A DNA stretch of 34,604 nt from NCBI GenBank assembly GCA_947589555.1, contig CANQAZ010000010.1:1-34604 (forward strand). The letters are read 5' to 3'. Both the position numbers and the translations under genes were made by a program. Source of the DNA: an uncultured Clostridia bacterium. GTDB taxonomy: Bacteria; Bacillota; Clostridia; Christensenellales; Borkfalkiaceae. The notes beneath the pieces are model-generated. The model was given only the letters and a program-made list of their open reading frames with translations, was not told where the DNA came from and did no database searches. Below are positions 19,154 to 30,052 of this stretch, one piece after another. Position 1 is the stretch's first letter, and each line of letters opens with the position of its first letter.

Positions 19154-20068
19154 ATGGCAAACGGCAAAAAATGTCTGAAATGCGGCTATGCGGCGGATAT
19201 TTCGGCGGCGGTCTGCGGAAATTGCGGCGGGCACGGTTTTTCCGAAGAGGCCGATTACATTGCGCCGCCGTACAGCAAGTACACGGCCGCGCGGCTCACC
19301 CCAAAGGGCAGGGAGATCTATGAGAGGGCCTACGATGGCGACGCCGACGCAATGTGCGGGTACGGGCAACTCCTCCGCACGGCGGAAGAGGGCGTGGACG
19401 GCGATTTGATTTATGCCTACGAGTGGTTTATGCGCGCCGCCCGCAACGGCTGTGCGGAAGGCTTCTATTGGGCGGCGGTCATGCAGGATTACGAGGAGAT
19501 CCTCGGCTCGGAGGAGAACGGCGGGCCAAAGGAGGCGGTGCGCCTCTACAAGGCGGGCGCAAGGTTGGGGAACGCGCGCTGTATGTCCGTGCTCGGGCGG
19601 TATTACCTCACGGGCCGCGGCGTGAAGGCGGACGACGCGCGGGCGTTCCGATATTTGAGCGACGCCGTTGCGGCGGGCGACAAGGACGCCATGTTGAAGG
19701 CGGCAGAGTGTTATTTGAAGGGGGCGCACGGCTTTGAACACGACCCCGAGAAGGCGAAAGCGCTCTATGCGAGGGCGGACGCCCCGCACTTTATGTACCG
19801 CGATCTCCGCGCCGCGTATCTGACGGGCAACGGCCTCCCGCGGGACCTTGCAAAGGCGGAGGAGATGGGGGAGAAGTACCTCGAAGAACTCCACAGGCTC
19901 TTTTGCGCCGTTCCGCAAACCGATGAGACGTGCGGCTTTGCATGGCAGATCGGGCAGGAATATTTGGATCGGGACGACATCGAATCGGCCGCCGAATGGT
20001 TCCGCACGGCGATGGAGCACGGCGACGCGATGGGCAAGATCGAACTGCAACGCCTCAAAAGGCTGTGA
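19154..20068 (+). CDS. Zinc-ribbon and Sel1-repeat protein
   Basis: 304 residues. A short N-terminal zinc ribbon has CLKC (Cys7, Cys10) and CGNC (Cys21, Cys24). From about residue 60 to the end there are Sel1-like repeats of about 36 residues (DADAMCGYGQLL; NARCMSVLGRYYLTGRGVKADDARAFRYLSDAVAAGDKDAM). These form alpha-solenoid scaffolds for protein contacts. There is no signal peptide, so it is presumably cytoplasmic. GGAGG is eight bases before the ATG. It lies between guaB and guaA; a link to purine metabolism is possible but not shown. Confidence 0.82.
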   Translation: MANGKKCLKCGYAADISAAVCGNCGGHGFSEEADYIAPPYSKYTAARLTPKGREIYERAYDGDADAMCGYGQLLRTAEEGVDGDLIYAYEWFMRAARNGCAEGFYWAAVMQDYEEILGSEENGGPKEAVRLYKAGARLGNARCMSVLGRYYLTGRGVKADDARAFRYLSDAVAAGDKDAMLKAAECYLKGAHGFEHDPEKAKALYARADAPHFMYRDLRAAYLTGNGLPRDLAKAEEMGEKYLEELHRLFCAVPQTDETCGFAWQIGQEYLDRDDIESAAEWFRTAMEHGDAMGKIELQRLKRL

Positions 20069-20077
20069 GGAAAACAG

Positions 20078-21613
20078 ATGCAACATCAGAAAATTTTGGT
20101 GCTCGACTTCGGCGGGCAGTACAATCAACTCATCGCGCGGCGGGTGCGCGATTTGGGCGTCTATTGCGACTTGAAACCCTGCGATATGACGGCCGAAGCG
20201 ATCGAAAAATATGCCCCGATCGGCATTATTTTTACGGGCGGACCCAACAGCGTTTATGACGAAAATGCACCCCATATTGATAAAACGGTGTTTTCGCTCG
20301 GCATTCCCGTGCTCGGCATCTGCTACGGCGCGCAACTCATCGCCCATACGCTCGGCGGCAGGGTGGAGCACGCCGAAGAGAGCGAATACGGCAAAAAAGA
20401 GGTCACTTTTTTCAAAAACAGCCCAATTTCGGAAAAAATCCCCATTAGAAGCGTCTGTTGGATGAGTCATACCGACCTCGTGACCGCGCTTCCCGACGGA
20501 TTTGAGGCGCTCGCCGCCACGGAGAGTTGCCCCGTCACCGCCTTCGGAAATTTGCAAAAAAAGGTATATGGGGTGCAGTTTCATCCCGAAGTCGTGCATA
20601 CGGAGTACGGAAACCAACTACTTGAAAATTTCCTCTACCTCGTTTGCGGGGCGAAGGGCGACTGGACGATGAAAAACTTCGTCGAAGAGCAGGTCGCCCG
20701 CCTCAAAGAAAAACTCGGCGGGAAAAAGGTGCTGTGCGCCATGTCGGGCGGGGTGGATTCGGCCGTCGCCGCGACCCTCGTCCATCGGGCGGCGGGCAAA
20801 AATTTGACTTGCGTGTTTGTGGACCACGGCCTTCACCGCAAAAACGAGCCGGAGGAGGTCGTCTCCGTGTTCCGCGACGGCCTCGGCATGAACCTTGTAA
20901 AAGCGGACGCGCAGGAGCGCTTTTTGAGCGCGTTGGCGGGCGTTTCCGACCCCGAAAAGAAGCGCAAGATCATCGGCGCGGAGTTCATCAAGGTGTTTGA
21001 GGAGGAGGCGAAGAAGATCGGCGCCGTCGATTTTTTGGTGCAGGGCACCATCTACCCCGACGTCATCGAGAGCGGAAAGGGCAAGAGCGCCGTCATCAAG
21101 AGCCATCACAACGTGGGCGGGCTTCCCTCCGTCGTGGACTTCAAGGAGATCGTGGAGCCCCTCAGAGACCTCTTCAAGGACGAGGTGAGAAGGGTGGGCA
21201 CAGAACTCGGGCTTGCGGACGAGATTGTTTGGCGGCAACCCTGCCCGGGACCCGCGCTCGCCATCCGCATCATGGGGGAGGTCACCCGCGAAAAACTGCA
21301 AACGCTGCGGGATGCGGACGCGATTTTCCGTGAGGAGATCGCCCGCGCGGGCCTCACGCGCGACGTGTGGCAGTACTTCGCCGTCATCACCGATTCAAAG
21401 ACGGTGGGCGTGCAGGGGGACTTCCGCACCTACGAAAACGTCATCGCTCTCCGCGCCGTGACGAGCGTGGACGCCATGACCGCCGACTGGGCGCGCATCC
21501 CCTACGACGTGTTGGAGCGGATCTCCACCCGCATCACCAACGAGGTGAAGCACGTCAACCGCGTGGTGTACGATATTACATCGAAACCCCCCGCAACCAT
21601 TGAATGGGAGTGA
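20078..21613 (+). CDS. guaA: GMP synthase (glutamine-hydrolysing)
   Basis: 511 residues, standard length. It converts XMP to GMP using glutamine and ATP. The N-terminal class I amidotransferase domain carries the triad Cys82 (GICYGAQ), His169 and Glu171 (QFHPE). The ATP-pyrophosphatase domain has the P-loop SGGVDS (223-228). The C-terminal dimerisation domain ends in TIEWE as expected. GTGAGG precedes the start, nine bases after the Sel1 gene stop. No terminator separates it from the AIPR gene 35 bases downstream. Confidence 0.97.
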   Translation: MQHQKILVLDFGGQYNQLIARRVRDLGVYCDLKPCDMTAEAIEKYAPIGIIFTGGPNSVYDENAPHIDKTVFSLGIPVLGICYGAQLIAHTLGGRVEHAEESEYGKKEVTFFKNSPISEKIPIRSVCWMSHTDLVTALPDGFEALAATESCPVTAFGNLQKKVYGVQFHPEVVHTEYGNQLLENFLYLVCGAKGDWTMKNFVEEQVARLKEKLGGKKVLCAMSGGVDSAVAATLVHRAAGKNLTCVFVDHGLHRKNEPEEVVSVFRDGLGMNLVKADAQERFLSALAGVSDPEKKRKIIGAEFIKVFEEEAKKIGAVDFLVQGTIYPDVIESGKGKSAVIKSHHNVGGLPSVVDFKEIVEPLRDLFKDEVRRVGTELGLADEIVWRQPCPGPALAIRIMGEVTREKLQTLRDADAIFREEIARAGLTRDVWQYFAVITDSKTVGVQGDFRTYENVIALRAVTSVDAMTADWARIPYDVLERISTRITNEVKHVNRVVYDITSKPPATIEWE

Positions 21614-21648
21614 AAAATCGATAGAAAAACAAAAGTGAGGATAAAAAC

Positions 21649-23418
21649 ATGAGCGAAATTATTAAAAGTCAAATTGAACATTTTAAAAAAGAAATCAACA
21701 AACTGTTCAAAAAAGAAGTGAAAGATGATCGTGCGTTTGACTATCTAATTTTAAATATTATTTTTGATGTTGCTATGCGCGATACAGACGACTACGTCAC
21801 AGACGGATCAAATGATGGGGGAATAGATTGCCTATATTATGACGACGAAGAGGCAAAACTTATTTTATGTCAGTGCAAGTATGAAGAAACCCTTCAATAT
21901 GAGGCTATCATTAGTGAGTTTGATAAAATGTACAGTACCGTGCAAAATTTCAAAAGAGCCAATACGGGTTTCTATAACAGTAGACTAAAAAAGACGTTGC
22001 AGAATGCGATGGACCGTTTGCCCGAAGAAGGGGTTGATAATATTGAGTATCGACTTTACACCATTGCACCTCTTGATATAAGTACTGCCCTAAAAAAGAT
22101 TAACAACGCAACACATTCTTTTGCTTCGGACACCGTTAGTTTATTCAACATAGACGATATCGAAAGTGAAATCAATAGTAAACTCGAAAAAATAAATGTG
22201 GTAGCGTATGAGAAAATTAAAATTGATCGTGCCAATCACGTTTTAAATTATGAATCTACAAACAACACCGGAATAATGTGTAATGTGCGCTCCTCGTCTT
22301 TGATTCATCTTTATAACAAATACGCAAAGCATGGATTGTTTGATCTTAATATCCGTAGATATATTAGGAATAAATTGGTGGATTCCGGAATTAAAAAGAC
22401 GTTGGATAAGGACCGTGAAAACTTTTGGTTTTTAAATAACGGCATCATAATTGCTTGCGAAAGTTTTGGAGTCGATGGTGATACAATATGGCTTCAAAAT
22501 TTTTCAATCGTAAACGGTGGACAAACCACTACGCTGATCGGCGAGTATAAGGGATCGAATAAAGAAGAGTTTTCTATTCCTTGTAAAATTGTTAGCACAA
22601 AAAAGCAGGATCCGTATGCTAACTTTTTTACGGAGATTGCCGAGGCCACAAATTCGCAAAAGCCGATTTATCCGAGAGATTTAAAATCAAATGCGCCCGA
22701 AATGTTAAATTTGGCACGCCAATTGCAGGGCGAAGGAATATATTTAGAAATAAAACGAGGGGTCAAGGCTTTTTCCGGATGCAGGTGTGCGATAAAAAAC
22801 GATGAACTCGCACAACTCATCTTATCCTTTGCATATCAACGTCCCGGTACTTCGCGTAGCGGCAAAAAAACGATCTTTGAGAGCAATGATTTGTATGCAA
22901 GGATTTTTAAGGAAAAATACTTTTCCGATGCAAATAAAAAAGGATTTATACTCGATATAATAGATTTGTTTAATCGATTCAGAGTAATTGATAAAAAATA
23001 TAGAGAGGGGCAATTATTAGGCGAGGCACAATTTGAAATATTAAAAAACGGTCAGCAAGTTATTTTCGCCCTATTAGGTGTTGTATATCGGTTAGCCAAT
23101 GGCGATATTACGGCTGTCGAACTGAAAAATAAACCTGATGATTTAAAGGCGGTTTCACCGACGCTTGCTACATTTTTGTCCAATTATAAAAATGACGACT
23201 TGGATAAAAAGTTGCAAGATTTAGTTGGCATAATTATTGAAGTAGTAGCGGAGGCATATAGTATTGCCTATGAGAACAAATTAACCACAAGCGTCAGTAA
23301 CTTTTTGAAAACGGATCAAAAATACTATGACAGTATAGTTAAATTTTTTGCCGCGCGACTGTCATTTAGAACAGGAGAAGAAATAAAGCAAGCGATGGAT
23401 ATTTTTAAAAGGAAATAA
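21649..23418 (+). CDS. AIPR-family protein with Mrr-like nuclease motif (candidate phage-defence gene)
   Basis: 589 residues. N-terminal part: a PD-(D/E)XK-type pattern with Asp60 in NDGGID and Gln75-x-Lys77 in CQCKY, as in Mrr-like nucleases (D..QxK). The middle part matches the AIPR (abortive infection phage resistance) family: GLFDLNIRRYIRN (229-241), FWFLNNGI (259-266) and IVNGGQTT (287-294). This family is linked to abortive infection; what it cleaves here is unknown. Base composition and codon use are clearly more AT-rich than guaA and parE on either side, a sign of horizontal transfer. GTGAGG precedes the ATG. No promoter is visible in the 35-base gap after guaA, so it may ride on the gua transcript. 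Its own terminator follows. Confidence 0.85.
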   Translation: MSEIIKSQIEHFKKEINKLFKKEVKDDRAFDYLILNIIFDVAMRDTDDYVTDGSNDGGIDCLYYDDEEAKLILCQCKYEETLQYEAIISEFDKMYSTVQNFKRANTGFYNSRLKKTLQNAMDRLPEEGVDNIEYRLYTIAPLDISTALKKINNATHSFASDTVSLFNIDDIESEINSKLEKINVVAYEKIKIDRANHVLNYESTNNTGIMCNVRSSSLIHLYNKYAKHGLFDLNIRRYIRNKLVDSGIKKTLDKDRENFWFLNNGIIIACESFGVDGDTIWLQNFSIVNGGQTTTLIGEYKGSNKEEFSIPCKIVSTKKQDPYANFFTEIAEATNSQKPIYPRDLKSNAPEMLNLARQLQGEGIYLEIKRGVKAFSGCRCAIKNDELAQLILSFAYQRPGTSRSGKKTIFESNDLYARIFKEKYFSDANKKGFILDIIDLFNRFRVIDKKYREGQLLGEAQFEILKNGQQVIFALLGVVYRLANGDITAVELKNKPDDLKAVSPTLATFLSNYKNDDLDKKLQDLVGIIIEVVAEAYSIAYENKLTTSVSNFLKTDQKYYDSIVKFFAARLSFRTGEEIKQAMDIFKRK

Positions 23419-23449
23419 GAAGCGGCGATTATGAATAGTGTGTAGAACA

Positions 23450-23480
23450 GCAAAAAGCGGAGATGCTCCGCTTTTTGCTT
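23450..23480. terminator. Terminator after the AIPR gene
   Basis: GCAAAAAGCGGAG (23450-23462), loop ATG, CTCCGCTTTTTGC (23466-23478). The core GCGGAG/CTCCGC stem with its T-run, and A-run on the other side, is typical of a Rho-independent, potentially bidirectional terminator. Confidence 0.85.
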
Positions 23481-23508
23481 GCTTTCAATACAAAATGCGG
23501 GAAAATCC

Positions 23509-23537
23509 TTGCATTCGACCACTAAATATGGTATAAT
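23509..23537 (+). promoter_or_regulatory. SigA-type promoter of the topoisomerase operon
   Basis: TTGCAT (23509-23514), 17 bases, TATAAT (23532-23537). Confidence 0.8.
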
Positions 23538-23552
23538 TCCTTAGGAATTATA
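23532..23552. promoter_or_regulatory. Perfect palindrome overlapping the -10 box (candidate operator)
   Basis: TATAATTCC (23532-23540), TTA, GGAATTATA (23544-23552): 9-bp perfect arms. The left arm is the -10 box itself and the right arm covers the predicted start site, the position expected for a repressor site or for a hairpin at the very 5' end of the mRNA. Confidence 0.6.
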
Positions 23553-23569
23553 TCACTTATGAGGTAACT

Positions 23570-25648
23570 ATGGAACAACGGCATTACGACGCCAGAGATA
23601 TCACCATTCTCGAAGGCCTGGACGCCGTCCGCCTCCGCCCCGGCATGTATATCGGCTCCACCGGCGCGCGCGGACTTCATCACATTTTATGGGAGATCGT
23701 TGATAACGCCATCGACGAGGCCGCAAACGGCTTTGCCGATAAGATAGACGTCCGCATCTACAAGGACGGCAGTGTTTCCGTTGAGGATAACGGGCGCGGC
23801 ATCCCCACCGACATCCACCCCAAGACCAAAGTCTCGGGGGTGCAGGTCGTCTTTACCCAACTCCACGCGGGCGGGAAATTCGATGAACACAACTACTCCT
23901 TCTCGGGCGGCCTCCACGGCGTGGGCGCTTCGGTCACCAACGCCCTTTCCAAGTGGCTCAAAGTGCGCGTGCAGAAGAACGGCACCACCTATGCGATGGA
24001 GTTCCATTCCTACTACGACGAAAAGAAAAAGAAGTACGAATCGGGCATCCCCGTGGCGCCCCTTGTCGATACCAAACAGCGCACCAAAAAGCACGGAACG
24101 TTCGTCCGGTTCATGCCCGACGATTCCGTCTTTTCCACCGTCGATTTTTCGCTCGAAACCATCCAGCGGCGGCTCCGCGAACTCGCTTTTCTCAACAAAG
24201 GGCTCGCCATTACCCTCACCGACGAGCGCATCACCCGCAACGAATACCTCGCGCAGGGTGACGGAGAGGAGAACGAGAGCGCCGAAGGAAACGTCCAACT
24301 CGACCTCATGGGCGCGACCGAGCCCTACTCCGTTTCCTACCGCTATGAGGGCGGCATCGCCGATTTTGCCGCCTTCCTCAATCAGGACAAGACGAAACTG
24401 TACAATAAACCCCTCTATTATCGCGGCGAAAAGGACGGCATCCACGTGGAATTTGCCATCCAGCACACCAACGAATATTCGGAGAATCTCTTCTCCTTTG
24501 TCAACAATATTCCGACGCCGGAGGGCGGATTCCACGAAATGGGCTTCCGCGCCGGGCTCACGCGCATGCTCAACGACTATGCGCGGGACAACAAACTCAT
24601 CAAGGATAAGGACGCCAACTTCCTCGGCGACGATTTTCGCGAGGGCCTGACCGCCGTGCTCTCCATCAAGATGAAAAATGTGCAATTCGAGGGGCAGACC
24701 AAAACCAAACTCGGCAACCCCGAGGCGCGCGTGCCCGTGGAAGCGGTGACGGTGGAGGGATTGAGAAGTTTGGCGGCCGATCCGAAATGCAGGCGTACTT
24801 TCGAGGAGATCATCAAAAAAGCGCAGGGGGCGGCGCGGGTACGCATCGCGGCGCGGCAGGCAAAGGACACCGCGCGCGCCAAAAACAGCATCGATTCTTT
24901 GCAACTCGTGGGCAAACTTGCGGCCTCCACGGGTAAAAAACCCGAACTCAACGAACTCTTCATCGTGGAGGGCGATTCGGCGGGCGGCACCGCCAAACAG
25001 GCGCGCGTCAGGCAGTACCAAGCCATTCTGCCCCTGCGCGGCAAGCCCCTCAACGTGGAGAAAAAGAGGCTCGATCAAGTGCTCGCCAACGAGGAGATCC
25101 GCACGATGATCTCGGCGCTCGGCGCGGGCATCGGGAGCGATTTCAACCTCGATAAACTCAACTACCACAAAGTCATCATCCTTTCCGACGCCGACCAGGA
25201 CGGTTTCCACATCCGCTGTATTCTCCTGACCTTCTTCTTCCGCTATATGCGGCCGCTCGTCAACGAGGGACACGTCTATATCGGCATGCCCCCCCTCTAC
25301 AAAGTCTATAAAGCCAATTCTAACGTGGAAGAGTACGCCTACGACGACAACGAATTGCAGGAAAAAATCGAAAAGGTCGGGAGGGGATATCTCATCCAAC
25401 GCTATAAGGGGCTCGGGGAAATGAGCGCCGAACAACTTTGGACGACGACGATGGACCCCGCCCGCCGCAACCTGACGCAGGTGACCGTGGAGGACGCCGT
25501 CGCCGCGGATGCGATGATCTCCACCCTGATGGGGGATAACATCGAAGGCAGAAAGGAATTTTTGAACAGGCATGCCAACTTCAACAAGGAAGATGCATTC
25601 ATGAACAGAGTCAAGACGAAGAAGGAGGACGGCAATGAAGAAGAATGA
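23570..25648 (+). CDS. parE: Type IIA DNA topoisomerase subunit B (ParE/GyrB-like)
   Basis: 692 residues. ATPase subunit of a type II topoisomerase. It shows the GHKL ATP-binding motifs ([17 protein letters not shown], the [15 protein letters not shown] lid), the transducer domain, and the Toprim motifs [18 protein letters not shown] and DADQDGFHI. The last differs from the common DADVDGAHI but keeps all three acidic residues. Its ORF overlaps the A subunit by 14 bases. Assignment to topoisomerase IV rather than gyrase is tentative and rests on the partner lacking a GyrA box. GAGGT lies four bases before the ATG. Confidence 0.88.
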   Translation: MEQRHYDARDITILEGLDAVRLRPGMYIGSTGARGLHHILWEIVDNAIDEAANGFADKIDVRIYKDGSVSVEDNGRGIPTDIHPKTKVSGVQVVFTQLHAGGKFDEHNYSFSGGLHGVGASVTNALSKWLKVRVQKNGTTYAMEFHSYYDEKKKKYESGIPVAPLVDTKQRTKKHGTFVRFMPDDSVFSTVDFSLETIQRRLRELAFLNKGLAITLTDERITRNEYLAQGDGEENESAEGNVQLDLMGATEPYSVSYRYEGGIADFAAFLNQDKTKLYNKPLYYRGEKDGIHVEFAIQHTNEYSENLFSFVNNIPTPEGGFHEMGFRAGLTRMLNDYARDNKLIKDKDANFLGDDFREGLTAVLSIKMKNVQFEGQTKTKLGNPEARVPVEAVTVEGLRSLAADPKCRRTFEEIIKKAQGAARVRIAARQAKDTARAKNSIDSLQLVGKLAASTGKKPELNELFIVEGDSAGGTAKQARVRQYQAILPLRGKPLNVEKKRLDQVLANEEIRTMISALGAGIGSDFNLDKLNYHKVIILSDADQDGFHIRCILLTFFFRYMRPLVNEGHVYIGMPPLYKVYKANSNVEEYAYDDNELQEKIEKVGRGYLIQRYKGLGEMSAEQLWTTTMDPARRNLTQVTVEDAVAADAMISTLMGDNIEGRKEFLNRHANFNKEDAFMNRVKTKKEDGNEEE

Positions 25649-28079
25649 AGCGCCGGCGCCCGAGCCGAAGGGCACGTTGTTCGTCACCCCCCTCGAAGAG
25701 GTACTTCCCCAGTCGATGCTCCCGTACGCCGAGTTTGTCATCCTCGACCGGGCGCTCCCCCGCGTGGAGGACGGGCTGAAACCTGTCCAGCGGCGCATTC
25801 TCTATACCATGCACGAGATGGGGCTCATGCCCGATAAGCCGCACAAGAAGTCGGCGCGCATCGTCGGCGATTGCATGGGCAAATATCACCCGCACGGCGA
25901 CAGTTCGGTCTATGACGCGATGGTCCGCATGGCGCAGGATTTCAATATGGGCCGCACGCTCGTCAACGGGCACGGCAATTTCGGCTCGGTGGACGGCGAC
26001 CCGGCGGCGGCGATGCGCTATACCGAGGCGCGGCTCGAACCCCTCGCTCTGGAACTTCTGCGCGACCTCGATAAAAACACGGTATCCTTCTCCCTCAACT
26101 TCGACGACAGTTTGAAGGAGCCCGATATGCTCCCCGGCCGATTCCCCAACCTGCTCGTCAACGGCGCTTCGGGCATCGCGGTGGGGCTCGCCACCAACAT
26201 CCCGCCCCACAACCTCGGCGAGTGCATCGACGGCGTGGTCGCCTACATCGATAACCCCCGCATCACCCTCAACGAGATGCTGAAATATATCCCCGCGCCC
26301 GATTTCCCGACGGGCGGATATATCATCGCAAACGAACTCAACGAAGCCTATAAAAAGGGCAAAGGGAGAATTACCCTCCGCGCCAAAGTGCGCGTGGAGG
26401 AGGGCGAGGGCGACAGAAAATACATCGTCATCACCGAACTTCCCTATCAGGTGAACAAATCCAACCTCCTCCGCAAGATCGCGGAACTCAAAGAGGAGAA
26501 GAAGGAGGAACTTTCCGCCATCTCGCGGGTGACCGACGAGAGCGACCGCTCTGGCATGCGCGCCGTGGTGGAAGTGCGCGGCGCAGACGCCGATATTTCC
26601 AAGATCCTCAAAATCCTGTACAAGTACACCGACCTTGAAACGTCGTTCGGCATCAATATGGTGGCGATCGCCGAGGGCAAGCCCAAATTGCTGGGGCTCA
26701 TGGAGATCATCCGTTACTACGTGAATTATCAGCGCGAGGTGGTCCTGCGCCGCACGCGCTTCGATCTTGCGCAAGCCAAAGAACGGTGCCATATCCTCGA
26801 AGGTCTCATCGTCGCCGTGCGCAATATCGACGAGGTCATCAAGATCATCAAAGGGGCCGATTCCACTTCGGACGCGCGCGAAAAGCTCAAAAAGCGGTTT
26901 GAACTTTCCGAAAAACAGGCGCAAGCCATCCTCGATCTGCGTCTCGCCCGCCTCACCAAACTCGAAGTATTCAAACTCGAAGAGGAACTCAAAGCCCTCA
27001 AAGAACTCATCCAAAAACTGACGGATATCGTCAACAATCCCAAACTCCAACTCAAAGTGGTCAAAGAGGAGATCCTCGAAATCAAGAAAAAATTCCGCAC
27101 GCCGCGGAGATCGGTCCTCGTGTTCAACGAAGAGGACGCGGGCGCCGAACGCACGGATATCCGCGAGCCCGGCCAGCCTTCCCTCTTCTGCATCACCGCC
27201 GACGGCAAGATCAAGTGCGTCACGGAGAAAAATTTCAATCAATCGAATAAGATCATCGGCGATAATTCCAAGCGGAGCGCGGTGGTCGTGGAGAGCGCCG
27301 CGATGCGCTCGGATGAACTCATGCTGGTGTTCTCCGACCGCGGAAACTGCTTCCGCATTTACGGCGTCGATTGCATGAAAAAGTTTTCCGAAAGCGGCTA
27401 TGCGCTCTCCGATCTCTTCGAAGATGCGGCAAAGGGGGAGAGGCCGGTCGCCGCATTCCGCGCGGAAGGGTTGGAGGGCAATGTGCTCTTCGTCACGAAA
27501 GCGGGCATGCTCAAAAAGACGGCGTGGACGGAATACAACGTTGCCAAGAAGTGCTTCCCCGCCATCCGCTTGGGGGAGGGGGACGAGGTGCTTTCCGTTC
27601 AAGCCGATTCCGGGGAAGAGGGCGTGACGGTGTTCTTCGTGACGAAGGGAGGTATGTGCCTCAACGCAAGAAAGGATGATATTCCCGTGCAGGGACGCAT
27701 CGCGGGCGGCGTAAAGGGCATGAATTTGAAGGAGGGAGACGAAGTTATTTTCGCCTCGCAGATCGACGGCGAAGGGGAGATCGTCGTTGCCACTTCGGAA
27801 GGCAGATTCAAACGCGTGATCGCCTCCCAGATCGACGAGTTGCCCCGCTACCGCAAGGGGGTCCAGATCGCCTCCTTGAAGGGAGAGACCGTGCTGTTTG
27901 CCAACTATGTGACGGTGCCCTATATGCTTGCGGTCGCCACTGACGACGGCGGCATGGCGGAGATCTCCACCGAGGATGTGCCCATCGATTCCACGAATAC
28001 CCGCGGCAGAACGCTCAAAGGCGTCAAATGGACGGCGAAGGAAGTCTACGCGATGAAGTACAGGCCCGCGGAAGAGTAA
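25635..28079 (+). CDS. parC: Type IIA DNA topoisomerase subunit A (ParC/GyrA-like)
   Basis: 814 residues. DNA-cleaving subunit: [35 protein letters not shown] and the catalytic Tyr129 in [12 protein letters not shown] coiled-coil segment ([13 protein letters not shown]) and a C-terminal beta-pinwheel of about six blades follow. No QRRGGxG GyrA box is visible in the C-terminal domain, which favours a ParC-type, decatenating enzyme. However, some Clostridia carry a second gyrase-like pair of uncertain specificity. GGAGG precedes the ATG, which lies inside the end of parE, so the two are translationally coupled. Confidence 0.88.
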   Translation: MKKNEAPAPEPKGTLFVTPLEEVLPQSMLPYAEFVILDRALPRVEDGLKPVQRRILYTMHEMGLMPDKPHKKSARIVGDCMGKYHPHGDSSVYDAMVRMAQDFNMGRTLVNGHGNFGSVDGDPAAAMRYTEARLEPLALELLRDLDKNTVSFSLNFDDSLKEPDMLPGRFPNLLVNGASGIAVGLATNIPPHNLGECIDGVVAYIDNPRITLNEMLKYIPAPDFPTGGYIIANELNEAYKKGKGRITLRAKVRVEEGEGDRKYIVITELPYQVNKSNLLRKIAELKEEKKEELSAISRVTDESDRSGMRAVVEVRGADADISKILKILYKYTDLETSFGINMVAIAEGKPKLLGLMEIIRYYVNYQREVVLRRTRFDLAQAKERCHILEGLIVAVRNIDEVIKIIKGADSTSDAREKLKKRFELSEKQAQAILDLRLARLTKLEVFKLEEELKALKELIQKLTDIVNNPKLQLKVVKEEILEIKKKFRTPRRSVLVFNEEDAGAERTDIREPGQPSLFCITADGKIKCVTEKNFNQSNKIIGDNSKRSAVVVESAAMRSDELMLVFSDRGNCFRIYGVDCMKKFSESGYALSDLFEDAAKGERPVAAFRAEGLEGNVLFVTKAGMLKKTAWTEYNVAKKCFPAIRLGEGDEVLSVQADSGEEGVTVFFVTKGGMCLNARKDDIPVQGRIAGGVKGMNLKEGDEVIFASQIDGEGEIVVATSEGRFKRVIASQIDELPRYRKGVQIASLKGETVLFANYVTVPYMLAVATDDGGMAEISTEDVPIDSTNTRGRTLKGVKWTAKEVYAMKYRPAEE

Positions 28080-28172
28080 AACGGCGCGATCGGCGCGTTT
28101 GGGGAACGGCTCGCGAGAGGGGATATACGCAATTGCACCCGCGTTACCCGAACGGCCGGAATGGAATTACGG

Positions 28173-29429
28173 ATGAAAAAATCTTTCGTTCTTATTACAC
28201 GCTCCTATAAATACGGCGGATACTGCATTGCGGGATTCGATATGGAGACAAAACAGTGGATCCGGCTTGTTACCTCCGGCGATCCCTACAAGAACGAGAT
28301 CCCGAAGAGCGTCTTTGAACCGTTTGACGACCTCGATATTCTCGAAGTGGAGACTGTGCGGGCAGAATCCTATGGCTGTCAGACGGAAAATTTTGTGCTC
28401 GACCGCGCTGTGCCGCCTGTGCGGAAGGGACGGCTCTCTTTCTATGAACTTTTGGACTCCGGGTATGTGAAAGCACCTCCGACAATTTTTGGGAATGTGC
28501 TTTCCTATCTTTCCGAGGAGGAGACCGCACGTCAACGCACGTCGCTCGGGCTGTTCAAAGTGCAATCGCTTGTGTTTGATTATTTCGTCGGCGACGACGG
28601 TAAGCCGCACTACCGTAGCAAGTTTTTGTACGAAGGGAAACAGTATTCCGGGCTCTCCGTCACCGATCCTATCTACCGTAAGGACGGTTTTGCGGGAGGG
28701 ACGATCGAGCATGCGCTCCTCGTTGTCAGTCTTCCCGCCGTTCCTTATCCAAACGGGAAATACTACAAATTCATTGCAAAGATCTTTCCGCTCTCGGCGG
28801 AAGAGGCGGCACGCATCAAGACGGCTCCCTCGGTAATTTCCGCACCCCGTCCGCGCATTTTCGCCCGAGATTTCCCCGATGCATCAAGGGACAGCATTTC
28901 CCTTGCCGTGCATTTTTTGCAGTCTCTTGCCGAAGGACGCGACCCCGATACGAATGCCGTTCTCGATCCCGTCCTGATTCTCTCTCCTTCCTATGAAGCA
29001 TGGCTTCGCTACTGCGTCAAGACGATGATGAAGGCTTCGGCGGGTGAGAAAATCGGGAGAACGGATAAAAAAACTACGTATCTTCTTCGGGGAAATATCG
29101 GGAAGATCCAACTCTCCGACGATCCCATTCCGGCGAGCAAACTCTCCCAACGAGTGAACGCCGTGTGCGAACCGTACGGGAAGAAACTGACCGCCGTGGC
29201 AATCGGCGCTTTTTTCCTTCAAGCGGGCATGTTGCGCGAGGAGAGCGCTGGCCGCAAGCGTAAGTTTCCGACCGAACTCGGCAGGACATACGGGATCGGA
29301 ACGGAACAACGTATCACGGGAAATGGCATACGATATTTCATCATTCTTTACGGAAGGGCGGCTCAACAATTTTTTGTGGACAACATCGACCGTTGTGTCG
29401 AAGTGCTCGACGGAAGTGCCCGAAGGTGA
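28173..29429 (+). CDS. DuOB-like (dual OB-fold) protein of a DUF488 cassette
   Basis: 418 residues from ATG 28173; an in-frame ATG at 28161 is the alternative, and both have weak ribosome-binding sites. The N-terminus (KKSFVLITRSYKYGGYCIAGFD, then WIRLVTSGDP) resembles the dual OB-fold domain found at the front of several nucleic-acid- or nucleotide-related conflict proteins; this is recalled family resemblance, not proof. The middle contains LVFDYFVGDDGKPHYRSKFLYEG. The C-terminal 200 residues include a helical stretch (ASKLSQRVNAVCEPYGKKLTAVAIGAFFLQAGML) that could be a winged helix. No signal peptide or membrane segment. It lies 93 bases after parC and leads directly into two DUF488 genes. 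Function unknown. Confidence 0.7.
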   Translation: MKKSFVLITRSYKYGGYCIAGFDMETKQWIRLVTSGDPYKNEIPKSVFEPFDDLDILEVETVRAESYGCQTENFVLDRAVPPVRKGRLSFYELLDSGYVKAPPTIFGNVLSYLSEEETARQRTSLGLFKVQSLVFDYFVGDDGKPHYRSKFLYEGKQYSGLSVTDPIYRKDGFAGGTIEHALLVVSLPAVPYPNGKYYKFIAKIFPLSAEEAARIKTAPSVISAPRPRIFARDFPDASRDSISLAVHFLQSLAEGRDPDTNAVLDPVLILSPSYEAWLRYCVKTMMKASAGEKIGRTDKKTTYLLRGNIGKIQLSDDPIPASKLSQRVNAVCEPYGKKLTAVAIGAFFLQAGMLREESAGRKRKFPTELGRTYGIGTEQRITGNGIRYFIILYGRAAQQFFVDNIDRCVEVLDGSARR

Positions 29430-29448
29430 AGAGCGGAGGTCACGAACT

Positions 29449-30051
29449 ATGATGAAAAGGACGATCTATACGATCGGTTATACGTCTTTTTCGATCGACG
29501 AATTTGTCCGCGTGCTCAAAAGGCACGGGATCGGATGCGTTGTCGACGTGCGGAGCGTGCCCCGTTCTTCGTACTATACCGACTATGACGAGGTCTCTTT
29601 GAAGGAGACGCTTCGCGAAAATGAAATCCTATACCGCAATTACGCAAGAGAATTCGGCGCACGGCAAAAGGATGCGTCTCTCTACCCGAACGGCTATCTC
29701 GATTTCGAAAAGTTCGCCGCATCGGAAGCGTTCCGAGAAGGGCTTAACAAGGTGGCCGCGGGGTATGAACGGGGCTATACGTTTGCTTTGATGTGCGCAG
29801 AGAAGGACCCCTTCAACTGTCATCGCTGTATCCTCGTCGGGCGGCAATTCAAGGAACACGGCTACGAAGTTCTTCATCTTGAACAGGAGAGGACGGAGAC
29901 GCAGGAGGACATCGAAGATCGCCTCCTCGCGCATTATTTCCCCAACCGCAACCAACTTTCTCTCTTCGATACCCGTTCGGATCAAGAACTCCTCGAGGAG
30001 GCGTACCGAAAGAGAAACGCGGAGATCGGTTATCATATCGAGGAGGAATAA
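29449..30051 (+). CDS. DUF488 protein, longer paralogue
   Basis: 200 residues. DUF488 signatures: YTIGYTSFSIDEF at the start, VVDVRSVPRSSY, and CAEKDPFNCHR with a conserved Cys-x(7)-CHR arrangement, which may be an active or metal site. A C-terminal extension (HYFPNRNQLSLFDT) is not shared with the second copy. GGAGGT lies nine bases before the ATG at 29449; the longer frame from 29323 overlaps the upstream gene and is rejected. The biochemical role of DUF488 is not established. It is frequent in accessory regions. Confidence 0.85.
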   Translation: MMKRTIYTIGYTSFSIDEFVRVLKRHGIGCVVDVRSVPRSSYYTDYDEVSLKETLRENEILYRNYAREFGARQKDASLYPNGYLDFEKFAASEAFREGLNKVAAGYERGYTFALMCAEKDPFNCHRCILVGRQFKEHGYEVLHLEQERTETQEDIEDRLLAHYFPNRNQLSLFDTRSDQELLEEAYRKRNAEIGYHIEEE

Positions 30052-30052
30052 T

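Noticed and set aside
25611..27602. 663-codon antisense frame opposite parC
   Set aside because: Shadow frame; parC is complete on the plus strand with catalytic Tyr129.
28080..28110. Possible terminator after parC (AAACG..CGTTT)
   Set aside because: The stem is interrupted by mismatches and no T-run follows, so it was not called.
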